Source: Bacteroidota bacterium (GTDB lineage Bacteria > Bacteroidota > Bacteroidia > Cytophagales > Cytophagaceae). From it: 64,000 nt of DNA. The translations under genes and the position numbers were made by a program. The stretch covers positions 186,001 to 250,000 of the forward strand of contig JAEWYS010000008.1 of assembly GCA_023458555.1 (NCBI GenBank), written 5' to 3'. The notes under the pieces are model-generated. The model was not told where the DNA came from. It saw nothing but the letters and a program-made list of their open reading frames with translations, and ran no database searches. This document shows, in pieces, positions 37,003 through 45,928 of the stretch (positions within the stretch are counted from its first letter, which is position 1; every line of letters starts with the position of its first letter).

Positions 37003-37039
37003 AATACAGCGGATCACCTGTCAGATGATCCGCTGTATT
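37003..37039 (+). terminator. Terminator after the M3 peptidase gene
   Basis: A 14-bp perfect stem (AATACAGCGGATCA with TGATCCGCTGTATT, 9-nt loop) is followed by TTTTCTG. It separates dcp from the di-heme/MbnP operon. Confidence 0.8.
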
Positions 37040-37131
37040 TTCTGCTGAGCAGGAAAGATATCTCATATTATGCCGGGATAATTACAAAAAGACCTTGATT
37101 AATCCCTCTTTGTTCTTATTTTTACACAGCT

Positions 37132-37518
37132 ATGAGGAAACGTGTATCATTCCTTTTGTTAACTATCTTTCTGATTAACTATGGTACATATTCTGTACGA
37201 TACACACTTCCGTATTTTCATTTTTATATAAATCAGGAGCATATTGCTGTCAATTTATGCAAGGAGCGGCAGAAGCCTGATTCATCATGCCAGGGCTCCT
37301 GCTATCTCAAGGATCAGCTTTCCCGAACAGTTGAAGGGGATCAGAATAATACTTCCGGAGCCGATCAGATGCAATTTGAATTATCAATCGTTGAATTGTA
37401 CAATTGTCAGCTCCTTATACAAAGCCCGGTTTTTGTCTATCATTGTTGCCTGTATTGTCACAATCCGCCTCCTATAGCCACGATCAGTATTTCAACACCA
37501 CCCCCCAACTTTTCATAA
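37132..37518 (+). CDS. Small membrane-anchored Cys protein A (C-x9-C-x3-C-Y-L)
   Basis: This 128-residue protein has one N-terminal hydrophobic helix (about 5-22), then the motif C43-x9-C53-x3-C57-Y-L, and a C-terminal H-C-C-L-Y-C-H cluster before P-P-P. The paralogue at 39789-40178 keeps the same C-x9-C-x3-C-Y-L spacing. I recognise the pattern from unnamed small Bacteroidota proteins, several next to metal genes, but know no defined function. It is first in a six-gene operon of di-heme enzymes and MbnP-like lipoproteins, so metal delivery, heme maturation or redox partnering are plausible. Its 3' end is 84 bp before the next proposed start. Confidence 0.65.
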   Translation: MRKRVSFLLLTIFLINYGTYSVRYTLPYFHFYINQEHIAVNLCKERQKPDSSCQGSCYLKDQLSRTVEGDQNNTSGADQMQFELSIVELYNCQLLIQSPVFVYHCCLYCHNPPPIATISISTPPPNFS

Positions 37519-37601
37519 AACAGATCTGTACAGAAATAAATACATACGTATTTAACCCGATTTCATTAGTAATTAAACAAATTCACTGTCGTTTCAGACG
37601 T

Positions 37602-38957
37602 ATGAAATACATTATTCTTTGTATTGCATTGACAGGGCTACTTATATCATGTCGCCCCAAAGAAAATACACCCGACAAAGACAAGACAAAACCGGTTATT
37701 GAAATCAATGACCTGAAACCAACGGCTATCTATAAGCCAGGAGCCGTTATCTCCATAAAGGGATCAATCACTGACAATCTTGAGCTAAAGTCTGTCACCA
37801 TAACTATCAGGGATATCGCCAGTGGCGAAATCTATTTCCATCAGGCATATTCGGGAGCAGATCCCCTGCATCTGGACACAAGCTATGTCTGCAGCCAGGA
37901 GAACGGCACAAAGCTCGAGCTTACAATCGAGGCAGAAGATATAGCAGGTAACAGCTCATCCCGCTCATTTATTTTTCATATTTCACAAAATGGCATGGCC
38001 GTTCTAAATCCGGATAGTCCCTATCAGCTGGCTTATCCGGAAAAACGCCTGGGTACACCATTTATTCCGGAAGACAACCAGCTTACCGTAAACCGGGTCA
38101 AGCTGGGAAAGCTGTTGTTTTTTGATCCCATCCTCTCAGGAGATGCTACTGTAAGTTGTGCTTCCTGTCATAATCCCCGAAACTCCTTTTCCGATTCCCG
38201 TCAGTTTAGTGCCGGAGTAGAAGGCAGGCTCGGTGAACGAAATTCTATGGCGCTTATAAATCTGGCATGGAGCAATTCATTTTTCTGGGATGGATCAGCG
38301 CTGAGCCTCGAAGCCCAGGCCAGAGTTCCGCTGCTGAACCCGCTGGAAATGAATATCCAGATAGATGAAGCTGTCAGAAGATTAAATAATCATCCGGACT
38401 ATCCTCAATTGTTTTACGATGCGTATGAGCGTCTTCCGGATGAATATTCCCTTCTCAGAGCCATTGCATCTTACCAGCGTACGCTCATAAGTTACAACAG
38501 CCGGTATGATCAGTTTTTCTTTGAAGATCGCTACGATGCGCTTTCCGATTCGGAAATCCGGGGCTGGTCTCTGTTCTATGGTGCCGGGGACAAAGTCCAT
38601 TGTGGTTCCTGCCACTCTGGTAATCATTTTACCAATAATGCATTTGAAAACAACGGGCTCTACTTCGAATACAGAGACCAGGGACGATATATGATTACCA
38701 TGCGCGAAGCAGATAAAGGCAGATTCAAAGTACCCACGCTCAGAAATATAGCACTGACTGCGCCGTATATGCATGACGGAAGCCTGAAAACGCTGGAAGA
38801 AGTCGTTGATTTTTACAATACCGGTGGAAAAGGGCACCCCAATCAGTCTTTTCATGTACATATACATACACCTCTTACCTCTGCCGAAAAAAGGGATCTT
38901 GTTAATTTCTTAAAAACACTTACTGACGAAAAATTTATTAATGACCATGCACTATAG
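37602..38957 (+). CDS. MbnH-like di-heme cytochrome c enzyme, lipoprotein with Ig-like N-domain
   Basis: The chosen ATG at 37602 gives 451 residues and a good lipobox (LLISC, Cys17); upstream in-frame codons overlap the previous gene. Residues about 28-130 form a beta-sandwich domain, and about 150-451 form a MauG/cytochrome c peroxidase fold with two CxxCH heme sites: CASCH at 186-190 and CGSCH at 334-338. The APYMHDG motif near 387-393 is conserved in the family. MbnH is the di-heme enzyme that oxidises a Trp of MbnP to kynurenine. The next gene overlaps by 17 bp and encodes an MbnP-like protein, supporting that role over simple peroxide removal. Confidence 0.85.
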   Translation: MKYIILCIALTGLLISCRPKENTPDKDKTKPVIEINDLKPTAIYKPGAVISIKGSITDNLELKSVTITIRDIASGEIYFHQAYSGADPLHLDTSYVCSQENGTKLELTIEAEDIAGNSSSRSFIFHISQNGMAVLNPDSPYQLAYPEKRLGTPFIPEDNQLTVNRVKLGKLLFFDPILSGDATVSCASCHNPRNSFSDSRQFSAGVEGRLGERNSMALINLAWSNSFFWDGSALSLEAQARVPLLNPLEMNIQIDEAVRRLNNHPDYPQLFYDAYERLPDEYSLLRAIASYQRTLISYNSRYDQFFFEDRYDALSDSEIRGWSLFYGAGDKVHCGSCHSGNHFTNNAFENNGLYFEYRDQGRYMITMREADKGRFKVPTLRNIALTAPYMHDGSLKTLEEVVDFYNTGGKGHPNQSFHVHIHTPLTSAEKRDLVNFLKTLTDEKFINDHAL

Positions 38958-39789
38958 ACTATTTTTTCTTTTTCTGGTATCCGGCATACTGATTACTTCC
39001 TGCAAAAAAGATAAAGAAATTGTTCCTGACAAAACCCCGTCTGTTGACGACAGTACACAGTCGGCTCCCGTATCCGGAATGCTGGAACTGATCATAGTGC
39101 CGCAGGCAGGCAATGATCCTCTTTTTATGAATCAGGAATATCAGTCCCGAATCGATGAACGCTTTATGCTAAAAACACTGTCCTTTTTTCTTTCGGAAAT
39201 CGCTCTCAATGCTTCTTCAGGCAAAGAATATCCGTTGCAATCCGAAAATAAGTCAGGCATACACCTCCTGGAGTTTGCGAAACCAAATATTGATGCAGGA
39301 TATGGCATGCAGAGCATTGCTCTCCGGTTTCAGGCAGATACCGGCCGGTATTCCGGGCTGAATATAACAATGGGGGTTCCACGTGAAATGAACAACTCAG
39401 ACCCGACAGTTGCCCCGGCACCATTGGACTCAGCAGTAATCAAAGGCCTGTACTGGGGCTGGGATAGCGGATATATATTTATGCTTGCCGATGGCGCGGG
39501 GGAGGATGTTGCAGATAACCGCTTCCATCTTACCTTCGGCAAAAGACAAGGCGCTGTATCCTACACATATGGCGGTTTCGGACCGACAAGAATACGAATT
39601 GAGGCAAATAAAACAACCCGTATTATCCTGACTTTTGATTTTAATGAACTGCTGACCAATATCGACGGGACAGGATATTCGTTGGCCAGCGCAACCAGCG
39701 CCGTAGTGCACGGCGGCCCCAATTCACTGATTCTACGCAATAATGCAACCAAAGCTTTTGGATTCAAATCGGTAGAAATACTACCATAA
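38941..39789 (+). CDS. MbnP-like lipoprotein 1
   Basis: The 282-residue product has a lipobox ending at Cys21 (LITSC). The MbnP-family core includes a central WGWDSGY motif (Trp172, Trp174), FHLTFG (His196) and VVHGGPN (His257). Both histidines and the W-x-W-D-x-G-Y motif recur in the second MbnP-like protein of this operon (FHIG, MVHATN, WTWDTGY). In characterised MbnP, copper is bound through His, Met and a kynurenine made from Trp by MbnH. These conserved Trp and His residues are therefore good candidates for modification and metal binding; that is inference. The start overlaps the di-heme gene by 17 bp; ATG 38947 is an alternative. Confidence 0.85.
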   Translation: MTMHYRLFFLFLVSGILITSCKKDKEIVPDKTPSVDDSTQSAPVSGMLELIIVPQAGNDPLFMNQEYQSRIDERFMLKTLSFFLSEIALNASSGKEYPLQSENKSGIHLLEFAKPNIDAGYGMQSIALRFQADTGRYSGLNITMGVPREMNNSDPTVAPAPLDSAVIKGLYWGWDSGYIFMLADGAGEDVADNRFHLTFGKRQGAVSYTYGGFGPTRIRIEANKTTRIILTFDFNELLTNIDGTGYSLASATSAVVHGGPNSLILRNNATKAFGFKSVEILP

Positions 39790-40178
39790 TGAAGTATCGC
39801 CGCAGAGTATATATCGCCCTGTTTCTGATCATGACGCATATCAGCTCGCTGAGCATAATGGTATGGCTATTTCACAACGATCGCGAATATATTGCCAACA
39901 CATACTGCATTTACAAAAACGTAAAATCAAACACCTGCCGGGGCTTATGCTATCTTAGTGAAAAACTGGATCTGCTCACAGATCAGGATGGTAAAAAAGA
40001 GATAAATTTCAGCTTTATCCGGGACAATTATCTCGTAGTATCCTCTATAGAATTACAGCCATTAACCTGTTTGCCGCACGCATTTCCTGCAACAGATCTC
40101 TTTGATCATTATAAGTTATTGCTTTCGATTAAAATATTCCAGCCACCCAGACTGTTTCTCTGCACTTGGGGCATATAG
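39789..40178 (+). CDS. Small membrane-anchored Cys protein B (C-x9-C-x3-C-Y-L)
   Basis: This 129-residue paralogue of the first operon gene has a hydrophobic helix at about 7-27, N-D-R-E-Y-I-A-N, then C40-x9-C50-x3-C54-Y-L, and later Cys94 and Cys125 with a Q-P-P motif. Its ATG shares one base with the MbnP-1 stop codon (TAATG), so it is translationally coupled. The duplicate pairing of this small protein with MbnH/MbnP modules suggests a fixed functional partner, perhaps a membrane-bound thiol or metal carrier. No family name can be given. Confidence 0.65.
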   Translation: MKYRRRVYIALFLIMTHISSLSIMVWLFHNDREYIANTYCIYKNVKSNTCRGLCYLSEKLDLLTDQDGKKEINFSFIRDNYLVVSSIELQPLTCLPHAFPATDLFDHYKLLLSIKIFQPPRLFLCTWGI

Positions 40179-40246
40179 CGCCATAAATGACAGAAACTAT
40201 TCTGCCGACACTTTAATCGAATTATTCATATCAACTTAAAATATCA

Positions 40247-41095
40247 ATGAAAAAAACATATATTTCTATTTTCACCGCCTTACTGGGGACTGCTATATTT
40301 TTTTCCGGTTGTTCCAAAGATGACGATAATCACGGAACTCCTGATGATCAAACCGGATCACTGAAGATACACCTTGATCATAAAGTGGATCTCGGAGATG
40401 AAATAAAGTCTCTTCGTCTGTCAACAAGTTCCGGAAGTGATATACCGGCAGATTCTGTCCAGTATATCAATGCTTCAGGCAATGAGTTTACCATCTCTCA
40501 GCTGCGTTATTTTGTCGGTGATCTGATTCTGGTAAAAGATGATCTGTCAGAAGTAAAGATTGATCAGTACTATCTGATACAGCATCGCAACAATCATCAG
40601 CCCGATGAGGAATTTGTCCTTGACAATATTCCGACAGGAAGATATGTTTCAGTAAAATTTAAAATTGGCGTAAAACCGGAAGATAACGCATCTGCAGCAA
40701 CAGAAGGGAAAGGTGAGCTGGTGGTAGGAGACCAGATGAACTGGACCTGGGATACCGGTTATATATTTTACAAACAGGAAGGACAGTTTAAAACGAATGA
40801 TGGAGATTGGAAAAACTACAAGTTTCATATAGGTACAGACGCTGCCTACCCTTCAAAATATACAGAATCAGTTATTCCGGGTGGAGTTCGTGTACAGGGA
40901 GGACAAACCTCAACCATTCACTATATTGTAAATCTCAATGCACTTTTCGGTTTGCAGGGCCATAGTCTGCACGGATCTCAGCTGGTTGATCTCAATACCA
41001 CATCGATGGTTCATGCGACCAATGCTGCTCTTACCGGCAACTGGGCCGCTCATATGTTTGAGATAAATCATACACATGAGCCACATAGCCATTAA
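40247..41095 (+). CDS. MbnP-like lipoprotein 2 with His-rich tail
   Basis: The 282-residue protein has a lipobox ending at Cys22 (FFSGC). MbnP-family blocks are ISQLRYFVGDLIL (about 83-95), WTWDTGYIF (Trp166, Trp168), FHIG (His194) and MVHATN (His256). The C-terminus is rich in His (HTHEPHSH), absent from MbnP-like 1 and suggestive of extra metal binding. The 3' end overlaps the following di-heme gene by 20 bp. The two MbnP-like proteins are clearly diverged, so they may bind different metals or act in sequence. Confidence 0.87.
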   Translation: MKKTYISIFTALLGTAIFFSGCSKDDDNHGTPDDQTGSLKIHLDHKVDLGDEIKSLRLSTSSGSDIPADSVQYINASGNEFTISQLRYFVGDLILVKDDLSEVKIDQYYLIQHRNNHQPDEEFVLDNIPTGRYVSVKFKIGVKPEDNASAATEGKGELVVGDQMNWTWDTGYIFYKQEGQFKTNDGDWKNYKFHIGTDAAYPSKYTESVIPGGVRVQGGQTSTIHYIVNLNALFGLQGHSLHGSQLVDLNTTSMVHATNAALTGNWAAHMFEINHTHEPHSH

Positions 41096-42122
41096 TATGA
41101 TCATTATCATGCTGCTGGCAGGGATAGCTTCCTGCCGGCAGCATGATACTAACAATCCTGAAAGTGCAGACTGGCAGGTACATGTCCCCGCCAATCTTGG
41201 CGGTAAAATGCCCGAACTCCGGTTTCCGATTACCCGTGAAGGCTATGAACTCGGCAAAATGCTTTTTTTTGACCCGATACTCAGCGGCAACAATACTATT
41301 GCCTGCGCCAGCTGCCATAAGCCACATCTTGCATTTACGGATGGACTTGCCCTTTCTGACAAAGGAGTTTCCGGAAAACCATTATCAAGAAATACACCCT
41401 CTATAATAAATACGGCGTGGATGTCCGGGCTTTTTTGGGATGGGGGAGCCAAAGATATTGAATCGCTGGCGCTGGGCCCACTTGAGCATGAAGACGAGAT
41501 GAACCAGAATATTCATGAGCTGGTGCTGGAGCTCCGTAGTGATTCCGGATACAGCAGCAGGTTTGTAAAGGTCTTTCCTGATGAAGGTATAACACCCCAC
41601 ACCATTATCAGAGCTCTTGGCCAGTTTCAGAATGCACTTATTAGCGGAAACTCCCGATATGATCATTTCAGGCGTGGTGAAAACGGAGTAATCTTATCCT
41701 CCCTGGAACTTCAGGGGCTGGCACTGGTAGAAAAACACTGCACATCCTGTCATACGACCGATTTATTTACGGACAATTTGTATCACAACAACGGTCTGGA
41801 CAGCATATTTTCGGATGATACATTTCTCCAAACCCGGCTGGGAAGGTATCGGATCACCAGAGATTCAAATGATCTGGGGAAATACAAAACCCCCACTTTA
41901 CGAAATGTTTCCCTTACCGCCCCTTACATGCACGATGGCCGCTTTGCCTCGCTGAATGAGGTGCTTGATCACTACAGCGAGGGTATAAAACAGTCTCCGA
42001 CACTGGACGAAAGGCTCAGCCAGCCGCTCCGGTTAAGTCAGCATGAAAAACGCGCGATTGTAGAGTTTTTACACAGTCTGGCCGATTATTCATTCAGCGA
42101 TCCTTCTGTTTATCTGCAATAG
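41076..42122 (+). CDS. MbnH-like di-heme cytochrome c enzyme 2, lipoprotein
   Basis: The 348-residue protein has a lipobox (GIASC, Cys20) followed directly by the MauG/di-heme peroxidase fold, without the Ig-like domain of its paralogue. Heme sites are CASCH (77-81) and CTSCH (222-226); GLFWDGGA and APYMHDG are shared with MbnH-like 1. It overlaps MbnP-like 2 by 20 bp. The order is therefore small A, MbnH-1, MbnP-1, small B, MbnP-2, MbnH-2. The last 14 codons lie in a DNA segment that recurs about 4.2 kb downstream. Confidence 0.87.
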   Translation: MSHIAINMIIIMLLAGIASCRQHDTNNPESADWQVHVPANLGGKMPELRFPITREGYELGKMLFFDPILSGNNTIACASCHKPHLAFTDGLALSDKGVSGKPLSRNTPSIINTAWMSGLFWDGGAKDIESLALGPLEHEDEMNQNIHELVLELRSDSGYSSRFVKVFPDEGITPHTIIRALGQFQNALISGNSRYDHFRRGENGVILSSLELQGLALVEKHCTSCHTTDLFTDNLYHNNGLDSIFSDDTFLQTRLGRYRITRDSNDLGKYKTPTLRNVSLTAPYMHDGRFASLNEVLDHYSEGIKQSPTLDERLSQPLRLSQHEKRAIVEFLHSLADYSFSDPSVYLQ

Positions 42123-42161
42123 ATAGGGGACTATTCCTGGCAGCTTTAAAAAATCCGGACA
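42082..42161 (+). repeat. Direct repeat, left copy (80 bp; ~80% identical to 46330-46407)
   Basis: This copy spans the last 14 codons of the MbnH-like 2 gene and 39 bp of 3' flank. By hand alignment with 46330-46407 there are about 14 mismatches and two 1-bp gaps. Similarity stops sharply on both sides. Confidence 0.75.
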
Positions 42162-42419
42162 GATTGCCCCTCTTTATGGATATGGAATAAGACTCAAAGG
42201 GAACAAACACTATAGTTTATCCCTAATGCTTTTTATATATTTAACAAAATAAGAAGCGTGATAGATAAAACAATGTACCTGTATCTTTTAAAATCAACAA
42301 CGCAGGCTCCGGAGCTGTCAGAAAGCCGCTTGTGGCAGGATAGTAAATCCCTTGATTGATTGATAAATAAAACATACTATTATATCTTTCGTTCAAGCTG
42401 AAATTATCCCTTATTTGTC

Positions 42420-43532
42420 ATGTGGTTACCTTTTTTCACCCTCGCTATTGTCTTCCACTGCATTATCTTTGCATTGTTCTTTCTCCGAAGAAAAGGCGGT
42501 ATCGGGCATAGCAATTTTCTGCTGGCAACCTTCTTATTCCTTCTTTCAGTCATTACCCTTCCTTTCGCTATCAAACCCACAGGCTGGATAGAATATCTTC
42601 CCTACCTCACCGATCTGGAATGGAGCTGCGGCTTTTTAATGGCTCCTGTTTACTACTGGTATGTAAGAGAAATGATCGGTGAACAGATTTCCTACCGTCA
42701 CTGGAAAGAATGGATATTACTGCTTCCACCGGTCGCAGCCTTTCTTTTCTTCGGACGATTTTATCTATGGTCTGCGCAGGAGCAACAGGCCTATATTCAT
42801 CTTATCCGTACTACTTATATCACTGCTTATGAAATAACAGATGTGATCTTTTATGTATATATACAAAGTTATTTTATTCTGCTGCTTATCCTGTTATCCA
42901 GAAGGAGTAAAGTGGTAAGCGGAATCTTTCTTGACAATCTGCACTGGCTGAAAAAATATACCTTGCTGCTTCTGGGGTTTGGTTTTCTCGGTATGGGGCT
43001 CTTTTTATTGCGTCTTCCCCAGGCATATATCGATATACTGCCTCTTGCTTCTTCGTGCCTCTACATGACGCTCATCTACCGGTTCCTTCTTCAGTCAGGA
43101 CAGCACTTTGATAAAAAACAGAATATTCAAAAGACCAAATACGCCGGCTCAGGTCTCAAAACAGACGAGGGCGAACGCCTGAATCAGCTAGTGCTGCATA
43201 GCATGGAAGTGAAGCATTCATACCTCAATCCTGAACTGAACATAAACCTTCTGGCAGATGAGATCGGTACCTCTTCGCATTTTCTTTCGCAGGTCATCAA
43301 TCAGTTTCATCAAAAAAAATTTACCGATTTTATCAATACATATCGGATAAAAGCTGCACAATACATGATCGAGAAAGAGCGGCAGCTAAAACTGGAAGTG
43401 ATAGGTTATGAATGTGGCTTTAATACCAAAACGACGTTTAATACGGCTTTTAAAAAATGGACGGGCTGTACGCCGGGAGAGTATCGCAGACAGATAGAAG
43501 CGCAATATATGACAGAGTACAGGAATGAGTAA
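42420..43532 (+). CDS. Membrane-bound AraC-type transcriptional regulator
   Basis: The 370-residue protein has about seven transmembrane helices in residues 1-230, then a cytosolic AraC/XylS DNA-binding domain (about 265-365) with two helix-turn-helix motifs (LADEIGTSSHFLSQVINQ and IGYECGFNTKTTFNTAFKKW). This arrangement is frequent in Bacteroidota and implies DNA binding at the membrane in response to an envelope or lipid signal. The signal is unknown. It is followed convergently by a T9SS-secreted propeller protein, and both lie between two direct repeats. The preceding 300 bp (42123-42419) contains no gene, only the repeat tail and a candidate promoter region. Confidence 0.88.
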   Translation: MWLPFFTLAIVFHCIIFALFFLRRKGGIGHSNFLLATFLFLLSVITLPFAIKPTGWIEYLPYLTDLEWSCGFLMAPVYYWYVREMIGEQISYRHWKEWILLLPPVAAFLFFGRFYLWSAQEQQAYIHLIRTTYITAYEITDVIFYVYIQSYFILLLILLSRRSKVVSGIFLDNLHWLKKYTLLLLGFGFLGMGLFLLRLPQAYIDILPLASSCLYMTLIYRFLLQSGQHFDKKQNIQKTKYAGSGLKTDEGERLNQLVLHSMEVKHSYLNPELNINLLADEIGTSSHFLSQVINQFHQKKFTDFINTYRIKAAQYMIEKERQLKLEVIGYECGFNTKTTFNTAFKKWTGCTPGEYRRQIEAQYMTEYRNE

Positions 43533-43624
43533 CAAATGAGGGTGAGGGGAAAGTTGTCAGGATACTTCCGGCGCTGATAGCTGTCCATAAGCACCCTGAC
43601 AACATAAATCCCATCTGCTATTAT

Positions 43625-45928
43625 TTATCGTACCAGTACCTTTCCTCTCTGTATTCCATTCTTTGTCTTTGCCTCTACAAGATAAATACCCGGTTTTACT
43701 CCTTTCAATGAAAGCACTGCTTCATTGCTGTATCCCGGTTCTTCAGAAACCACTATATCGCCCGACAAATTGATCAGCCTTACTGTTCTGAGCTCCTGGT
43801 GATCTGCCAGCCTGATGAACAGCTTCTCACTTGCAGGATTTGGATACAGGGTCATCTGAGTTCCGTTCATTACTGCACCAGCTTCTACGGAACTTACCAC
43901 ATTGTTATACTTTATGGTATCTGTTTCCCATTTACTATTTCCGGTATAGATGATAAAGTTTCCCGTCGTCCCAAGCATGGCGCCTGTATTTTCATTCAGC
44001 AAATGAACCGACAGTATACCTACAGCCCCTTGTACCCCGCCATAGTAATTCCATGAAGCACCGCCATCGGTTGTTCTGCTCACATACCGTCCGCCGTTTG
44101 CAATCGGATCAATCATGTATCCTTTAGATTCGTTATGAAAAGCCATCGACAAATTATCATTGTAGATCACATCGGTAGCGATCGTATTTCTCACATCTGT
44201 CCAGTTTTGTCCGCCATCCGTAGTCTTGTGAAGTTTTCCGTCACAACCATAAACATATCCGGTAGACTCATTTACAAATACCATTCCTCCGATACAATTG
44301 GTTCCCGTAGTACTAAGGTTCGTCGTACCGGTAATATCCGTCCAGCTTGTTCCCTGATTCACACTCTTATATATCTTCCCTGAAGCGCTCACCAGAAACC
44401 AGCTGTTGATGCCCGGAAACTGGCCATAAGCCACCGGTGTATTCACTCCTGAATAGATTGTCTTGGTCCAGGACATGCCACCATCCGTAGAATAATTGGT
44501 GCCGGCATATTCAGAATAGGTTACCGCATTGTTTTTGTCAATAAAGACAATATCCTTCAGGTATTCCATATATTCTCCCGTAAATACATCTGTATGTGTA
44601 AGCCCGCCGTCTGTTGTATATTTGATTTTTAAATAACCTCCATACGATTCTTTCATTCCGGTACCTGCAAAAAAGAAAGTATCTGCATTGATGAAAGTAT
44701 AAGGCGCTTTTGTGAATAAATTGCCAGAGGCATCTTTTACCGAACTCCAGGTAAGACCTTTATTAGTCGTCTTCATCAGATTAAAGCCTTCTGTATAAGG
44801 AGATGTTTTGCCTATAGAAGCAAAATAAGTCGAATCATTAACGGCTTTTAAGAATAAATCCGTCCCTGACCCTGAAGAAGAAAAAGGATAAAGCACCTCC
44901 GATTGTGCTGTCCAGTTATTACCAAAATCGGTAGACAAACAGGAAGCACCTCTTACCTGACTCATCATCTTGTTATTTCCAAGATAAATCACAGGTACCC
45001 CCACATCTTTTGCCGCTCTTGTCCATTGTGTACCACCATCACTGGTAAAATAAGTCCAGCCATTGGACATAACGGCAAAGCCTTCGTTGCTATTCTTAAA
45101 ATAAAAGTAATCGTATTTTTGGCGTGCCGGACTATTTACTGCCGTAAAAGTTATACCACCGTCTGTCGTCTTAAACAGTTTGCCTTCTCCGGCCAGTGTC
45201 TTGTTGGCTGTAATGTAGAATACATTGGCATTGAGAAAAAATGCCAGCTCCATTCCATGCACACCGAAATCGTTATTAGAAAAACCGGATGGATTAACAT
45301 GATGGACTTGCCAAGTCATTCCTTTATCCAGACTACGATATACTGTAAATCGCTCAATGAAAGAAACCGTTTGCCTGCCAAATGCGACCATCGTATCACC
45401 GTTTACGTGAAAGACATTGCCCGGTACATCGGTTTGAACAAAAGTCTGTCCGCCATCACGAGTCACAATAGCTTTTTTGTCAGAATAGACAGAGATGGAA
45501 TGCCTATAGATATCGAAAAAAGCCGTCTGGTCGTCTACCCTTACTATTCTTTTCACAGATGTATTGAGCGCCATATCAGAATTAGTGACATCCATAAACT
45601 GCTTTCTTTCCCAAGTCGTTCCGCCATCACGGGTATATAGAATCAGACCATTCTGATTAACACTCGCAAACCCGGTGGTACCGTTCAGAAAGCAGATATT
45701 TATAATGGCACTTTCCGCATCCATGGAAATCAGTTTCCAGGTCGCTCCCTGGTCAGTGCTTTTTCGGATCATTCCGGCCTGATCACCTGCAAAAATCACT
45801 TGATCACTTCCAGGCAGCCGGGCAAAACCCGACAGGCTACTGTTGGTCTGACGCCAGTCATAATACTGAGCGCTGGCAGTAAACAGGATGGAAATAAAGA
45901 AAAAGGAAAGGGTATAATATTTCTTCAT
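43625..45928 (-). CDS. T9SS-secreted Asp-box (YCF48/sialidase-like) propeller protein
   Basis: The 767-residue protein has a signal peptide ending TASAQ and many repeats of S/T-x-D-G-G-x-T/S-W (for example RDGGTTW, TDGGASW), the Asp-box/BNR and YCF48-like beta-propeller motif, spread over residues about 40-680. The C-terminus is a type A T9SS sorting domain (LYPNPASEKLFI, then GIYLVEAKT and a basic end). Asp-box repeats are structural and do not by themselves indicate sialidase activity; no catalytic Arg triad was recognised. It is probably a surface binding protein. A palindrome lies about 50 bp upstream. Confidence 0.85.
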   Translation of the reverse strand: MKKYYTLSFFFISILFTASAQYYDWRQTNSSLSGFARLPGSDQVIFAGDQAGMIRKSTDQGATWKLISMDAESAIINICFLNGTTGFASVNQNGLILYTRDGGTTWERKQFMDVTNSDMALNTSVKRIVRVDDQTAFFDIYRHSISVYSDKKAIVTRDGGQTFVQTDVPGNVFHVNGDTMVAFGRQTVSFIERFTVYRSLDKGMTWQVHHVNPSGFSNNDFGVHGMELAFFLNANVFYITANKTLAGEGKLFKTTDGGITFTAVNSPARQKYDYFYFKNSNEGFAVMSNGWTYFTSDGGTQWTRAAKDVGVPVIYLGNNKMMSQVRGASCLSTDFGNNWTAQSEVLYPFSSSGSGTDLFLKAVNDSTYFASIGKTSPYTEGFNLMKTTNKGLTWSSVKDASGNLFTKAPYTFINADTFFFAGTGMKESYGGYLKIKYTTDGGLTHTDVFTGEYMEYLKDIVFIDKNNAVTYSEYAGTNYSTDGGMSWTKTIYSGVNTPVAYGQFPGINSWFLVSASGKIYKSVNQGTSWTDITGTTNLSTTGTNCIGGMVFVNESTGYVYGCDGKLHKTTDGGQNWTDVRNTIATDVIYNDNLSMAFHNESKGYMIDPIANGGRYVSRTTDGGASWNYYGGVQGAVGILSVHLLNENTGAMLGTTGNFIIYTGNSKWETDTIKYNNVVSSVEAGAVMNGTQMTLYPNPASEKLFIRLADHQELRTVRLINLSGDIVVSEEPGYSNEAVLSLKGVKPGIYLVEAKTKNGIQRGKVLVR

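Noticed and set aside
43553..43603. Inverted repeat GTTGTCAGG / CCTGACAAC between AraC and propeller genes as a terminator
   Set aside because: The 33-nt loop is long and there is no T-tract on either strand; it could still be a weak convergent terminator, but support is insufficient.
44903..45640. 245-codon plus-strand frame opposite the propeller gene
   Set aside because: It is antisense to a gene with clear Asp-box repeats and a sorting tail; the frame lacks domains, signal features and normal composition.
43625..45928. Sialidase activity for the Asp-box protein
   Set aside because: Asp boxes are structural, and the catalytic Arg triad and Tyr/Glu of sialidases were not seen.
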